From: Aerococcaceae bacterium NML190073
Lineage (GTDB): Bacteria > Bacillota > Bacilli > Lactobacillales > Aerococcaceae
Reading direction: 5' to 3'
DNA: 64,000 nt
Assembly: GCA_026131555.1 (NCBI GenBank)
Contig: JAMXJH010000009.1
Location: forward strand, 22,828-86,827
The notes under the pieces: model-generated
Told to the model about the DNA's origin: nothing
Seen by the model: the letters and a program-made list of their open reading frames with translations, nothing else
Database searches by the model: none
Translations under genes and position numbers: made by a program
In this document: piece by piece, positions 47,403 through 55,765 of the stretch
Layout of the letters: each line of letters starts with the position of its first letter
How positions within the stretch are numbered: the stretch's first letter is position 1

Positions 47403-48566
47403 CTATTCAGCGGTAACACTTTCTGCTGACTTGATTTCGCCATTCTCCAAATGCAATAACACCACTGATTTAACAGGATCATGATTCTCATTGATAGTGA
47501 ATGTTCCAGTTACACCTTTGAAGTCTTTCGTTTCAGCCAAAGCTTTCGTCACAGCAACCGGATCGGTTGATTGCGCTGTTTCAATCGCTTGAATCAACAA
47601 GTTAGACGCATCATAGGACAAAGCGGCAAATGTATCCGGCTTTCTCTTGAATTTAGCTTCATAAGCCTTGATAAACTCTTGAACTTGAGCATCTTCGCTT
47701 TTCTCTGAGAAATGCGTTGTAAAGTAAACATCTGTTAAATTCTCAGCACCCGCTAATTCTTTCAATGTGTCGCTATGCAAGCCATCGCCACCCAAAACAG
47801 GTTGAGTAATGCCTAATTCGCGCGCTTGCTTAATAATTAAACCTGCTTCCGTGTAGTAACCCGGTAAATACAAGACATCAAATTCTTGACCACGCAATGT
47901 TGTTAAGATTGCTTGAAAATCTGTATCACCTGTCGCATACGCTTCATTCGCAACAACTGTTCCACCTTGCTTTTCAAACTCTTGTTTGAAACTATCTGTC
48001 AAACCTTGAGAATAGTCGTTGCCTTGGTCAGTCAAAATCGCAACTTTTTTAGCGCCTAAACTCTTCGTTGCGTATTGCGCCGCTACTACACCTTGGTACG
48101 AATCTTCGAAACAAACGCGGAAGATGTATTCCAACACCTTACCGGCAGCATCTAATGTTACACCATTTCCGGTTGTCGCCGGGAAAATCGCCGGAACACC
48201 ACCACGTGTCATCACAGGAATAGAAGCCAATGCATCTCCTGTTGTAGCAGGTCCAACCACACCAACAACTGCTTCTGTTAATAATTTAGTCGCAACGGAT
48301 GCTACTTCTGTTTTTTCTGTTTTGTTGTCAATGATTAAGGCTTCCAACTGCTTTCCATCCAATACGCCGCCCGCAGCATTTTTTTGCTCAACCGCTAATT
48401 GTAAACCTTCTGACATCGGTGTTCCGTAAGCAGCAGCGCCGCCTGTTAACTCGAAGTTTCCACCAATTTTGACTGTATCGGTAGCTAACGCTACTCCCGG
48501 CGCAACAAGGTTTGCCGCTAAAGTAAAGCCCGTGACTAATGCAACTGTTAATTTCTTCAAATTCAT
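47403..48566 (-). CDS. livJ: Branched-chain amino acid ABC transporter substrate-binding protein
   Basis: 387 aa periplasmic-binding fold type I (PF13458). The signal peptide (KKLTVALVTGFTLAANLVAP) is cleaved after VALA. There is no lipobox Cys, unlike most Gram-positive binding proteins. Mature part: VKIGGNFELTGGAAAYG, VVGVVGPATTGDALA, and hinge strands. Start ATG at 48566 behind AGGAGG. First gene of the liv operon; a TTGAAA-17-TATACT promoter lies about 50 nt upstream. Substrate could be Leu/Ile/Val or another amide. Confidence 0.93.
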   Translation of the reverse strand: MNLKKLTVALVTGFTLAANLVAPGVALATDTVKIGGNFELTGGAAAYGTPMSEGLQLAVEQKNAAGGVLDGKQLEALIIDNKTEKTEVASVATKLLTEAVVGVVGPATTGDALASIPVMTRGGVPAIFPATTGNGVTLDAAGKVLEYIFRVCFEDSYQGVVAAQYATKSLGAKKVAILTDQGNDYSQGLTDSFKQEFEKQGGTVVANEAYATGDTDFQAILTTLRGQEFDVLYLPGYYTEAGLIIKQARELGITQPVLGGDGLHSDTLKELAGAENLTDVYFTTHFSEKSEDAQVQEFIKAYEAKFKRKPDTFAALSYDASNLLIQAIETAQSTDPVAVTKALAETKDFKGVTGTFTINENHDPVKSVVLLHLENGEIKSAESVTAE

Positions 48567-48730
48567 ATTTATATCCTCCTAAGCTACAACGATTGCTTTA
48601 ATATGTGTTGAAGTATACCGCATCAAAAATTAAATTTCAATATGTTTTTTAATTTTTTTCTCATTTATTTCCATGAAATTCATTAATACACCCCCTCAAT
48701 CGGTAAAGCAACGCCTTGATTCACTTAGCA

Positions 48731-49465
48731 TTATGCCTCATCAGACGGTAGCATCGTCACCAAAGCATTCAATTGATAATTCGCTCCTTCACGCCTTGCG
48801 GAATGTAGCGTTGGAGTTGTATAAGTCGAGCAAGGTAATACTTCAACATGTTCCGGTAGAATCCCGGCTTCCAATAGAATTGCCTTGTTAGCTCCTGCCA
48901 TATCCAAATGATACTTCTCTTTCTCCCGTTCAAAAAATGCATCGCGCTGCTTGAAGTTTGCAAATGCTTCATACACTTCCGATCCCACTTCGTAATGCGC
49001 ACAATCAATCGTTGGGCCCAAGAATGCTACAATCTGCTCCCGTTGACAACCGAATTGTGTCACCATTTGTTCGATTGCTTTTTGAGAAATGCGTTGGACT
49101 GTGCTACGCCAGCCGGAATGTACGATTGCTTGCACTTGTCGCACTGCATCATAAAGTACAATCGGCGTACAATCAGCATATTTGATAAGAAGTGCTACAC
49201 CTTTTTGGTCGGTTAATAAACCATCCGTTGCCTCAAAATAGCGTCCGAAATGATAAGGTTTACCATTCGTTCCTTCAGCGTAAGCGACGTGAGCACCGTG
49301 AACTTGGTCAGCACTGTACAACACTCTAGGTTGCATGTTCGCGTCCACCAGAATGCGCTGCACCTGATTGACCCATTGTTCCGGACTTTGATTCGTTCTC
49401 ACATTATACGCCGCTCCCGCAACAAAGTGTTGCAACCCTAATGCCGTCAATTGTTTTGATTTCAT
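48731..49465 (-). CDS. pgeF: Peptidoglycan editing factor PgeF (laccase-domain, YfiH)
   Basis: 244 aa from ATG at 49465 behind GGAGGGCG. Metal-binding motifs of the multicopper-oxidase-like family: SADQVHG (about 59), LIKYADCTPIVLYD (Cys near 111) and VHSGWRSTVQ (His near 128). PgeF removes misincorporated L-Ser from muropeptide precursors; members also have purine nucleoside phosphorylase/adenosine deaminase activity. Single gene here, no obvious terminator before the liv promoter. Confidence 0.93.
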   Translation of the reverse strand: MKSKQLTALGLQHFVAGAAYNVRTNQSPEQWVNQVQRILVDANMQPRVLYSADQVHGAHVAYAEGTNGKPYHFGRYFEATDGLLTDQKGVALLIKYADCTPIVLYDAVRQVQAIVHSGWRSTVQRISQKAIEQMVTQFGCQREQIVAFLGPTIDCAHYEVGSEVYEAFANFKQRDAFFEREKEKYHLDMAGANKAILLEAGILPEHVEVLPCSTYTTPTLHSARREGANYQLNALVTMLPSDEA

Positions 49466-49538
49466 GTTTCGCCCTCCATTCTTATCCATAGTGCGGAATT
49501 TCGCTCATTTTGTCAACTGAAATTCCCCTTAAGAAAAA

Positions 49539-49568
49539 AGAACAGAGTCTATTAATAGACTCTGTTCT
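49539..49568 (-). terminator. htrA terminator
   Basis: Perfect 15-bp inverted repeat with arms meeting at 49553/49554; on the minus strand six T follow at once. Confidence 0.93.
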
Positions 49569-49582
49569 TTTCCAAAATTCAA

Positions 49583-50839
49583 TTATTCCAAAGTTTCCTG
49601 CTCGAATGCCTCCAAAGCAACTTTGAATTGCATTTCTTCACCTTGACGTAAAACCGTTACATTTACCTCATCTCCAACTTTATGCGTATACAACACTCTG
49701 TATAAATCGCTAGTTGTTTCAATCTTTTGGTCGTCAATGCCGGTGATGACATCGTATGGTTGTAACTCAAATTTATCCGCCGTTGAGCCTGGTGTTACTT
49801 CTTTAATCGCCACACCGGTGTACATATCTTCCGGTAATCCGAGCACTTTAACGCGTGAGCGCCATGATAATCCTTGTACATCGACAGGAACAATCCCTAA
49901 TACAGGGCGAATGACCCTACCGTGTGCTTCTAATTCCGCAATCACGCTCTGTACTTCATTGCTCGGAATGGCAAATCCCATTCCTTCCACATCTCTAAAT
50001 TTACTTGAATTAATGCCGATTAGTTGCCCATTTTTGTTCACGAGCGCACCACCGGAGTTCCCTGGATTGATTGCAGCGTCTGTTTGCAATAAATGCGCTG
50101 TCCAGTCACCGATACCATCGCCACTAATATCAATTTCATGTGGGCGATCCAAGCCGGATACAATACCTTGTGTTACCGAATTGGAGAATACGCTACCGAG
50201 AGGTGAACCAATCGCTATTGCTAGACTTCCTACTTGAACGGCACCGGAATCCGCAAATTGAATGGTTGTCTTCGCATATTTCGCATCAATCTTCAATACA
50301 GCTAAATCCGTCACGATATCTTCTCCGACCACTTCCGCTTCTACAGTCGTACCGTCTGACATAATGACATCGACTGCTTGGGCGCCGTTGACTACATGTT
50401 GGTTCGTTACAATATATGCCTTATCCCCTTCTGTCTTGTACACGACACCACTACCCTCACCTGCTGTGACTAATTCGCCGCCTTCACTCGGTAAATCATT
50501 TGCGGAACCGGGGGTATACCACCAGTCAAATGAACGAATTTCTTGCTTGTTAACTACAGAAACTACGGCATCTTTCGCTACATTCGCCGCTCCAATGATG
50601 GCTGTTTCTATATCAATCATCGTTTGATTATTGGCTGTTTGCGCAACTACAGGCGATGCTGACTGTTGCGGTGGCGTCATAGATGGGTTGGCGCCTCCTA
50701 ATAGCGACCACATCGCCAAGACGCTAGCACAGCCCAACGCTCCACCCATCACACCTTTCCACAATGTTTGTGGCTTTGCTTCTTTCACTTCTTCTACTTC
50801 TTCTTTTAATACTGTTTCATTCAAAATAGGTTCTGTCAT
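49583..50839 (-). CDS. htrA: HtrA-family trypsin-like serine protease
   Basis: 418 aa from ATG at 50839. A short cytoplasmic start and one membrane anchor (about 30-48, VMGGALGCASVLAMWSLLG) precede a low-complexity linker. The protease domain has catalytic His in TNQHVVNG, Asp in DLAVLKID and Ser in NPGNSGGALV, followed by one PDZ domain (about 310-405). Surface-located quality-control protease acting on misfolded exported proteins; often CiaR- or CssR-controlled, but no such box was recognised. Single gene with its own terminator. Confidence 0.96.
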   Translation of the reverse strand: MTEPILNETVLKEEVEEVKEAKPQTLWKGVMGGALGCASVLAMWSLLGGANPSMTPPQQSASPVVAQTANNQTMIDIETAIIGAANVAKDAVVSVVNKQEIRSFDWWYTPGSANDLPSEGGELVTAGEGSGVVYKTEGDKAYIVTNQHVVNGAQAVDVIMSDGTTVEAEVVGEDIVTDLAVLKIDAKYAKTTIQFADSGAVQVGSLAIAIGSPLGSVFSNSVTQGIVSGLDRPHEIDISGDGIGDWTAHLLQTDAAINPGNSGGALVNKNGQLIGINSSKFRDVEGMGFAIPSNEVQSVIAELEAHGRVIRPVLGIVPVDVQGLSWRSRVKVLGLPEDMYTGVAIKEVTPGSTADKFELQPYDVITGIDDQKIETTSDLYRVLYTHKVGDEVNVTVLRQGEEMQFKVALEAFEQETLE

Positions 50840-50963
50840 CTTTAACACACTCCTTTACTCGATATTGTTCTCATCATAGCATAAAAATTTGAAAACTTTT
50901 TGAACATGAATATAAATATTATGGAATTTCAGCAGAATTATATCGATTGCTTCTGTAACAAAA

Positions 50964-50995
50964 AAGCACCTTCCCACAAATGTGAGAAAGTGCTT
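50964..50995 (-). terminator. Original rpsI terminator, cut off by the element
   Basis: Stem AAGCAC/GTGCTT with inner TTCCCACA/TGTGAGAA (one mismatch); on the minus strand T6 follows. No gene ends here now except the 52-bp rpsI remnant at 51088, so before integration this was the end of the rplM-rpsI message. Adjacent 18 bp (50990-51007) recur at 58331-58348. Confidence 0.8.
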
Positions 50996-51087
50996 GAAAC
51001 GTTGATAGTGTAATGATTGGTACTCGATTCTCGTAAGAATCTGCGTCCCATAATACATTCGTAAGCGAACGAGTTCGCAACGACTGT

Positions 51088-51139
51088 ATTAACGTTTAGA
51101 GAATTGAGAAGCTTTACGAGCTTTCTTAAGACCTGGTTT
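51088..51139 (-). other. Left attachment site: 52-bp rpsI 3'-end duplicate
   Basis: These 52 bases are identical to 58360-58411, the last 17 codons and stop of rpsI. The match stops abruptly at both ends (G after 51139 against T at 58412). It is the outer boundary of the integrated element and carries the displaced end of the original gene. Confidence 0.95.
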
Positions 51140-51696
51140 GGCTAACCCAATCTATACAACTATTAAAACAGCTTTATTCTAGGGTTTTAAGACACTAGCT
51201 ATCCGACGATTTTTTATCTAATCTCAATAAAATTCATCTACTTAGGGCAAATTTTGTAAAAAATATCCAAAAAACGAGTCAGGGATATCAAAAATTGCCC
51301 TACATTCTGATATAGGTGTTATCAATTGATTTTTACGATAAAAAATAGAAAAATGTATTGCTATCAGCAAAACTCTGTAAAACCGTTTAAGGTGATGGTT
51401 TCAATCTTTAAGTTATATAAAAATATCTCGTCGACACCCAAAAGTATCGACGACTATTTTTTGTCGATTTAATCAGTTCAAAAACCCACACCACAAAAGG
51501 GATAACAAAGTTATCTGCCACAAACATGATTGTCACAACTTCAACTATTGACAAAATGCTAGTCGCTCCTTGCTAATAGAATTTTACTGATTATGCTTAT
51601 AAGCACAATCCACTTTTCGAAATCGCAACCTCCATCTTTACTCTTTGCCATTTTAGTATAAAAAATCAGTAAGATCTACAATTTTGTATTTTGGTG
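51140..51696. other. Gene-free left end of the element
   Basis: No convincing ORF. It contains two TAGGGCAA-type sites (51243-51251 direct, 51295-51302 inverted), a GATAAC-AAA-GTTATC dyad at about 51502-51516, and a 7-bp dyad (51428-51434/51447-51453) followed by a T-rich run. Likely recombination arm sites and regulatory DNA. Confidence 0.6.
51243..51302. repeat. Putative integrase arm-type sites, left
   Basis: TAGGGCAAA at 51243-51251 and its inverted core TTGCCCTA at 51295-51302. The same 9-mer occurs twice near the right end (58275-58283 and 58315-58323). Repeated short sites just inside both ends of an integrated element are what tyrosine integrase arm domains or Xis bind. Confidence 0.6.
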
Positions 51697-51725
51697 TTGA
51701 CAATTACTAAAATAAATGTTATAAT
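51697..51725 (+). promoter_or_regulatory. Consensus promoter of the element operon
   Basis: TTGACA (51697-51702), 17-nt spacer, TATAAT (51720-51725). A perfect sigma-A promoter 41 nt before the first element gene. Confidence 0.92.
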
Positions 51726-51765
51726 AAATATTAACATGCTTATATTGGTTATGAAGGAGAAGAAT

Positions 51766-51963
51766 ATGGCCAGAGGTAAACCAGTCCCTGCAAGTAGTCT
51801 ATTCAAGAATCCTACTAATATCTCAGCAATTGTCGATAAATCGACTAAATTAAATTTAGAGATAATTGCAGGAGAGTTAGTCAGACAGTTGGGATATCCT
51901 CCAACTCAAGGACAAGTAATAGACTTCCTTGCCAAGTACTATTTAGAACAAAGTGAAAAATAG
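51766..51963 (+). CDS. Small probable DNA-binding protein of the element
   Basis: 65 aa from ATG at 51766, six bases after AAGGAG; an in-frame start further upstream precedes the -10 box and is excluded. Composition: a basic N-terminus MARGKPVPASSLFKNP, then a strand-helix-helix pattern (ISAIVDKSTKLNLEIIAGEL then GQVIDFLAKYYLEQ). This recalls ribbon-helix-helix repressors or copy-control proteins. First gene behind the consensus promoter, where an autorepressor would be expected. Not recognised as a named family. Confidence 0.7.
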   Translation: MARGKPVPASSLFKNPTNISAIVDKSTKLNLEIIAGELVRQLGYPPTQGQVIDFLAKYYLEQSEK

Positions 51964-52038
51964 GCGATACTTTGTCGTTTATTTTTTTTACAAAAATAAG
52001 CACGTTTATATTTTTAAAATTTTTCAAGAGGAGGTATT

Positions 52039-52193
52039 ATGATTTCAAAACCTAAACAAGAAGCACTTGCTCGTCGTCAAAAAATTGAGAATCACTAACG
52101 AATCTCAATTCCAACATTCGTAAACTCTCTGAAGAAAGCAACCTTTACATCTATCTAACAGATGTAAGATTAGCACTAATCAGAAAATTTTAA
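52039..52193 (+). pseudogene. Frameshifted small ORF, or leader ORF
   Basis: A strong AGAGGAGG precedes ATG at 52039, encoding MISKPKQEALARRQKIENH and then TAA at 52096. In the +2 frame, coding-like sequence goes on at once (NLNSNIRKLSEESNLYIYL, ending LALIRKF) to TAA at 52191-52193. That stop overlaps the ribosome binding site of the next gene. One lost or gained base near 52090-52098 would join them into about 50 aa. Charged, helical, no known motif. Alternatively the short reading frame is a leader peptide. Confidence 0.45.
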
Positions 52194-52208
52194 GGAGGAA
52201 AACTTAAT

Positions 52209-53057
52209 ATGAAAATAAGAATTATAACAGCAAATATGGAAAATCACTACCTTCTTCCAGAAAATCTCCGCAAAAAAAAATACTACAATAAATATACTAA
52301 GGAAGAAAAAACACAACATTACTGGTATACTCTACAGCGTGATAGCGAGGTCAGAGATAATAACGACTTTATTGTAAAATCCCTATTATCCGAAGAAAAG
52401 CCTTTCGATATTTTGGTGCTGACCGAATTACAAACACAAGAGTCTGACAGGTTAGAGAACATATTTAAGGAAAAAGGATATCAGTATATCAGACCGGTCG
52501 AAAAAGTACCTGGACGACAGCTTACTACTGCCCTTATTATTAAAAACGACATTATTAAACTATTGAAACTAAGTGATGGTAAAACGACAACCTTACTTCA
52601 AGAAAAACCAATGCACTTACGAAATTGTACTTTTGAAAATAGTTTCTTTTCTTTTTCCGCTTTCTATCCTTTCCCGACGAGCGAAAATAAATATAGAAAT
52701 GCGATTCGTGAAAGAGAAATGTGCAAATTATTTGAAGTCATGAAGAAAAATTTTGAATCAAATGATAAAACATATTTTTACATAGGCGATTTCAATATAG
52801 ATTTCATGACAGACGATGAAAAAAGTAACGAAAGTAATAAGAAAATTAGTAGTATTGCAAAAAAGCTTCCTGACAGTGTAAATTCATGGAACTTCATATC
52901 GGAGAATTCTCTTGAGTATAAGTATAGCCATAAAAAATTCAAAACTAAATTAGATTACATTTTTACAAATGCTCCATTTGTATCGGTAGATAATTCTCCA
53001 AAACCTTATGATACTGACCACATCTTTCATATCGCGGAGGTTGAAGTTGAAATTTAA
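52209..53057 (+). CDS. Endonuclease/exonuclease/phosphatase (EEP) fold protein
   Basis: 282 aa, ATG behind TAAGGAGG. Catalytic stations of the EEP superfamily are in order: Asn in RIITANMENH (about 10), Glu in LVLTELQTQ (about 73), Asp and Asn in YIGDFNIDF (about 197), and the closing DTDHIF (about 270). A KLDYIF strand precedes the end. EEP enzymes cut DNA or RNA, or hydrolyse phosphodiesters of lipids and nucleotides, with Mg. The substrate cannot be read. The FtsK gene follows with overlapping ends. In this element it may process DNA ends, or act as a cargo effector. Confidence 0.85.
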   Translation: MKIRIITANMENHYLLPENLRKKKYYNKYTKEEKTQHYWYTLQRDSEVRDNNDFIVKSLLSEEKPFDILVLTELQTQESDRLENIFKEKGYQYIRPVEKVPGRQLTTALIIKNDIIKLLKLSDGKTTTLLQEKPMHLRNCTFENSFFSFSAFYPFPTSENKYRNAIREREMCKLFEVMKKNFESNDKTYFYIGDFNIDFMTDDEKSNESNKKISSIAKKLPDSVNSWNFISENSLEYKYSHKKFKTKLDYIFTNAPFVSVDNSPKPYDTDHIFHIAEVEVEI

Positions 53058-54345
53058 AATTAAACTATTTAAGAACAAAGAACCCACTGTTTCCCTTACA
53101 AATCGCAATATCAGCTGGATACTTAACTGCAAGCTAGTCAAGTATCTAGCTTATATTGTGCTAATGGTCAGCGTGTATAACCTCTATCTTTACATCAGTC
53201 TTTGGAACATTGTCATGCTAATATTTTCTATTGGATTGGTATATATCTTACAAAAGTTATCCACATGGATTTACAAACGGTATCACCTTAGAGATACCTT
53301 GCTCTACTTCTTGAGGGCAAATAATCTATTCACGGACAAGAGAATAGACAATCAGACTATCGTGACCTCCTCAGCCGTTTTGGGTTGGAAACAAACAGAG
53401 AATAAACTTATCATCAAAGCCTACAAGCAAGGCGATTCCTATTCTAAGAGACTGGAAAACTTAGACACGGAACTGTCTGCTTTATTAGGTCTACCTCTTG
53501 AAAATAAAATCATTCGTCCGTCAATAGTAGAGTATCATTTCTACACTACCAAACCTACTCGGCTACTAGCTAAAAATCTATCTGCTACGGTTCCTGATAA
53601 AACTACTATCCCCCTCGGGTATGGATTTACTTATGACCCTAGCGAATGCCCTCACATTTTAGTCGCAGGCGGAACAGGAAGCGGAAAGAGCATCTTTATC
53701 AGTTTCTTTTTACTGGAACTGTTACGCAGAAAAAGCACTATATATATTTGTGATCCTAAAAATTCCGATTTAGGGAGTTTGCTATATTATTTAGGTTCCG
53801 AGCGAGTAGCTACTTCTCCTAATAACATTGCCAAAATTGTCCGCCTAACCATAGAAGAGATGAACAAACGGTATGAATACATGAGAGAAAACTTTAGATA
53901 TGGCTCAAATTTTGCTGACCACGGCTTCAATATGACCTGGCTAATTTTCGATGAGATGGGAGCCTTCCAAGCTTCAGGAACTGATAAGAAGTCCAAAGAG
54001 GTTATCAATGAAGTAATGGATGGTATCAAGCAAATTATTCTACTCGGGAGACAAGCAGGTATCTTCATTCTTGTATCTGCCCAGCAAGTTAACGCTGATA
54101 CCTTGAATACTGACTTAAGAGATAACTTGGGGCTACGTATCGCCCTTGGTGCGAACTCTTCCGAGGGCTATCGCATGGTCTTTGGCTCTGCTACCCCTCC
54201 AGTCAAACATCCTATCGAAGTACAAGGCGCTGGCTATCTCTACATGCAAGGCTCAGGAAAAGAGTCTGCTGAATACTGGGAAAGCCCCTATCTTAACCCC
54301 AAAGAATTTGATTTTATTAGCGAATTACAAAAATTGATAAACTAA
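53047..54345 (+). CDS. FtsK/SpoIIIE-type DNA translocase
   Basis: 432 aa from TTG at 53047, six bases after CGGAGG; an ATG at 53008 lies deep in the EEP gene. Two N-terminal membrane helices (about 30-70) precede the P-loop domain with Walker A AGGTGSGKS (about 215), Walker B WLIFDEMGAF (about 303) and the sensor region ILVSAQQVN. Such short membrane FtsK proteins are coupling proteins in Tn916/ICEBs1-type transfer and replicative elements (TcpA/Orf21 class). With the HUH protein it suggests mobilisation of single-stranded DNA or rolling-circle maintenance. Confidence 0.92.
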   Translation: MKFKIKLFKNKEPTVSLTNRNISWILNCKLVKYLAYIVLMVSVYNLYLYISLWNIVMLIFSIGLVYILQKLSTWIYKRYHLRDTLLYFLRANNLFTDKRIDNQTIVTSSAVLGWKQTENKLIIKAYKQGDSYSKRLENLDTELSALLGLPLENKIIRPSIVEYHFYTTKPTRLLAKNLSATVPDKTTIPLGYGFTYDPSECPHILVAGGTGSGKSIFISFFLLELLRRKSTIYICDPKNSDLGSLLYYLGSERVATSPNNIAKIVRLTIEEMNKRYEYMRENFRYGSNFADHGFNMTWLIFDEMGAFQASGTDKKSKEVINEVMDGIKQIILLGRQAGIFILVSAQQVNADTLNTDLRDNLGLRIALGANSSEGYRMVFGSATPPVKHPIEVQGAGYLYMQGSGKESAEYWESPYLNPKEFDFISELQKLIN

Positions 54346-54359
54346 ACCCCACCATTTAC

Positions 54360-54411
54360 AATCCTTGTATGTGAGCGATTCAGCTTGCTGGTTCGCTCAT
54401 ATACAAGGATT
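54360..54411. repeat. Long inverted repeat after the FtsK gene
   Basis: 18-bp arms (54360-54377 and 54394-54411) with one G-T pair, and a 16-nt loop. It is not followed by a T run, so a terminator is unlikely. Immediately downstream is CATCGCTTGCGATG, another dyad. Candidate origin or processing signal. Confidence 0.7.
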
Positions 54412-54447
54412 CCTCATCGCTTGCGATGACAAAAGAAAGGAACATGC

Positions 54448-54768
54448 ATTATAAAACTAAATGATTTTTTGAAACCTGAATTACTAGGTAATAAATTTTT
54501 TGCAGTGAAAGGCTATACCGAGGTATTAGACCGTGAAACACAAAAATTATCTGCTTATCGAGTGAACATTAGTATCCAAGACGAGGAAAGCGATTTTTTT
54601 ATGGAAATGATACAGGTTAAAGTAAACACTGCTACCCCTACTTTGTCAGCACAAGATATGGCTAATAACAAGACAAAGGATGTTATTTTGAAAGACCTGA
54701 CCGTAGGACAATATAATGGCAATCTTTGGTTCTCAGCTTCTGATATCTTGCCAGTGAAACAAGCATAA
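54448..54768 (+). CDS. Small element protein, unknown, apparently without ATG start
   Basis: About 106 aa. The frame is open from upstream, but no ATG, GTG or TTG stands at the right distance from the AAAGAAAGG at about 54432-54440. Codons ATT (54448) and ATA (54451) do, giving MIKLNDFLKPELLGNK. The first ordinary start is a TTG at 54469, too far downstream and cutting into a coherent N-terminus. ATT starts are rare but known for infC. The product is acidic with alternating beta pattern (KGYTEVLDRETQKLSAYRVN); no motif was recognised. It follows the FtsK gene where transfer-associated small proteins often lie. Confidence 0.65.
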   Translation: MIKLNDFLKPELLGNKFFAVKGYTEVLDRETQKLSAYRVNISIQDEESDFFMEMIQVKVNTATPTLSAQDMANNKTKDVILKDLTVGQYNGNLWFSASDILPVKQA

Positions 54769-54958
54769 AATATTATTTAGGATACTCATTTCATCACACG
54801 AATATGGTATCTTTTTCTAATCATTCTTTTTCAGGGCTAATTAGCTCATCGATTTTTCTATTGAGTCTGTAACGATACCGCCGTGAAAAATTTATTATCT
54901 ATCGTTTTTTATAACTATTCAAGTTGAACCCAGTAACAACATTAGAAAGGTTGATATT

Positions 54959-55765
54959 ATGAAGGTACTTTTTATCCCAGATACCCATCTAAAATTTAAA
55001 GTTATGGAGCCCTTTATCGAAGACGTTGTTTCTAAATATAGCATTAATCAAGTGGTTTTTATGGGAGATTATACGGATGCTCATAATCAGACTAATAACG
55101 CATTTATTTATATCTCTGATTTACTACACCTTACACAGTTCAAAGAAAAATTAGAGTCTAAAAATATTGATTGTAAATTTTTGTTAGGAAATCATGATTG
55201 CCACTATCTTTGTGAAATTCCTGCAGACTACACCTTTACCAGAGATGCCCTTACCTTCATCAACATACAAGGACTGCTTTATGATTTAAATATACAGCCT
55301 TTGCATATGCTTGATAATGAAATTTTAGTCAGTCATGCAGGATTCAATAAATTCTATGAGCCCAACCCTTCCCTTTTCGAGATATTAAAATCGTCTAGTC
55401 CACATCCAGATTTAGCGTTATGGACTATTTCAGCTGGAGTCTCACGCGGAGGAGTATTACCGACGGGTAATTTTTTATGGAATGATAAATCTGATTTTGA
55501 AAAATATCCAAATACAAATTATCCTAAGCAAGTTGTAGGACATACACCTGTTGAGACGGTATGCACACTCAATGATGTTTGGTTTACTGATACTTTCTCA
55601 ATCACTCCTTCTAACAATAAGTACGGTTATGATTTTTTAGGAGATGGTAGCCTGTTAATCTATGATGGGAAATCAAAGAAATTTGAGATAATTTCCACGC
55701 TTTGGAAAAGTAATGATACCTTAAAATCTATTAGAGACTATTTCAATAGTGAAAGAAAAAATTAG
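54959..55765 (+). CDS. Calcineurin-like metallophosphoesterase of the element
   Basis: 268 aa, ATG at 54959 behind AAAGG. Metal-binding set of the superfamily: FIPDTHLK (Asp and His about 9-11), FMGDYTDAH (about 37), LLGNHDCHY (about 79), VSHAGF (about 124) and VVGHTPVETV (about 200). The order GD-GNHD-H-GH fits Ser/Thr-phosphatase-like or nucleotide-phosphodiesterase members. Only distantly like the chromosomal copy at 22651. Uncommon in a small mobile element; substrate unknown. Confidence 0.87.
   Translation: MKVLFIPDTHLKFKVMEPFIEDVVSKYSINQVVFMGDYTDAHNQTNNAFIYISDLLHLTQFKEKLESKNIDCKFLLGNHDCHYLCEIPADYTFTRDALTFINIQGLLYDLNIQPLHMLDNEILVSHAGFNKFYEPNPSLFEILKSSSPHPDLALWTISAGVSRGGVLPTGNFLWNDKSDFEKYPNTNYPKQVVGHTPVETVCTLNDVWFTDTFSITPSNNKYGYDFLGDGSLLIYDGKSKKFEIISTLWKSNDTLKSIRDYFNSERKN

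Noticed and set aside
51008..51087. A tRNA or small RNA gene between the old rpsI terminator and attL
   Set aside because: Short dyads such as GCGAAC-GA-GTTCGC are present but no cloverleaf, promoter or terminator could be built.
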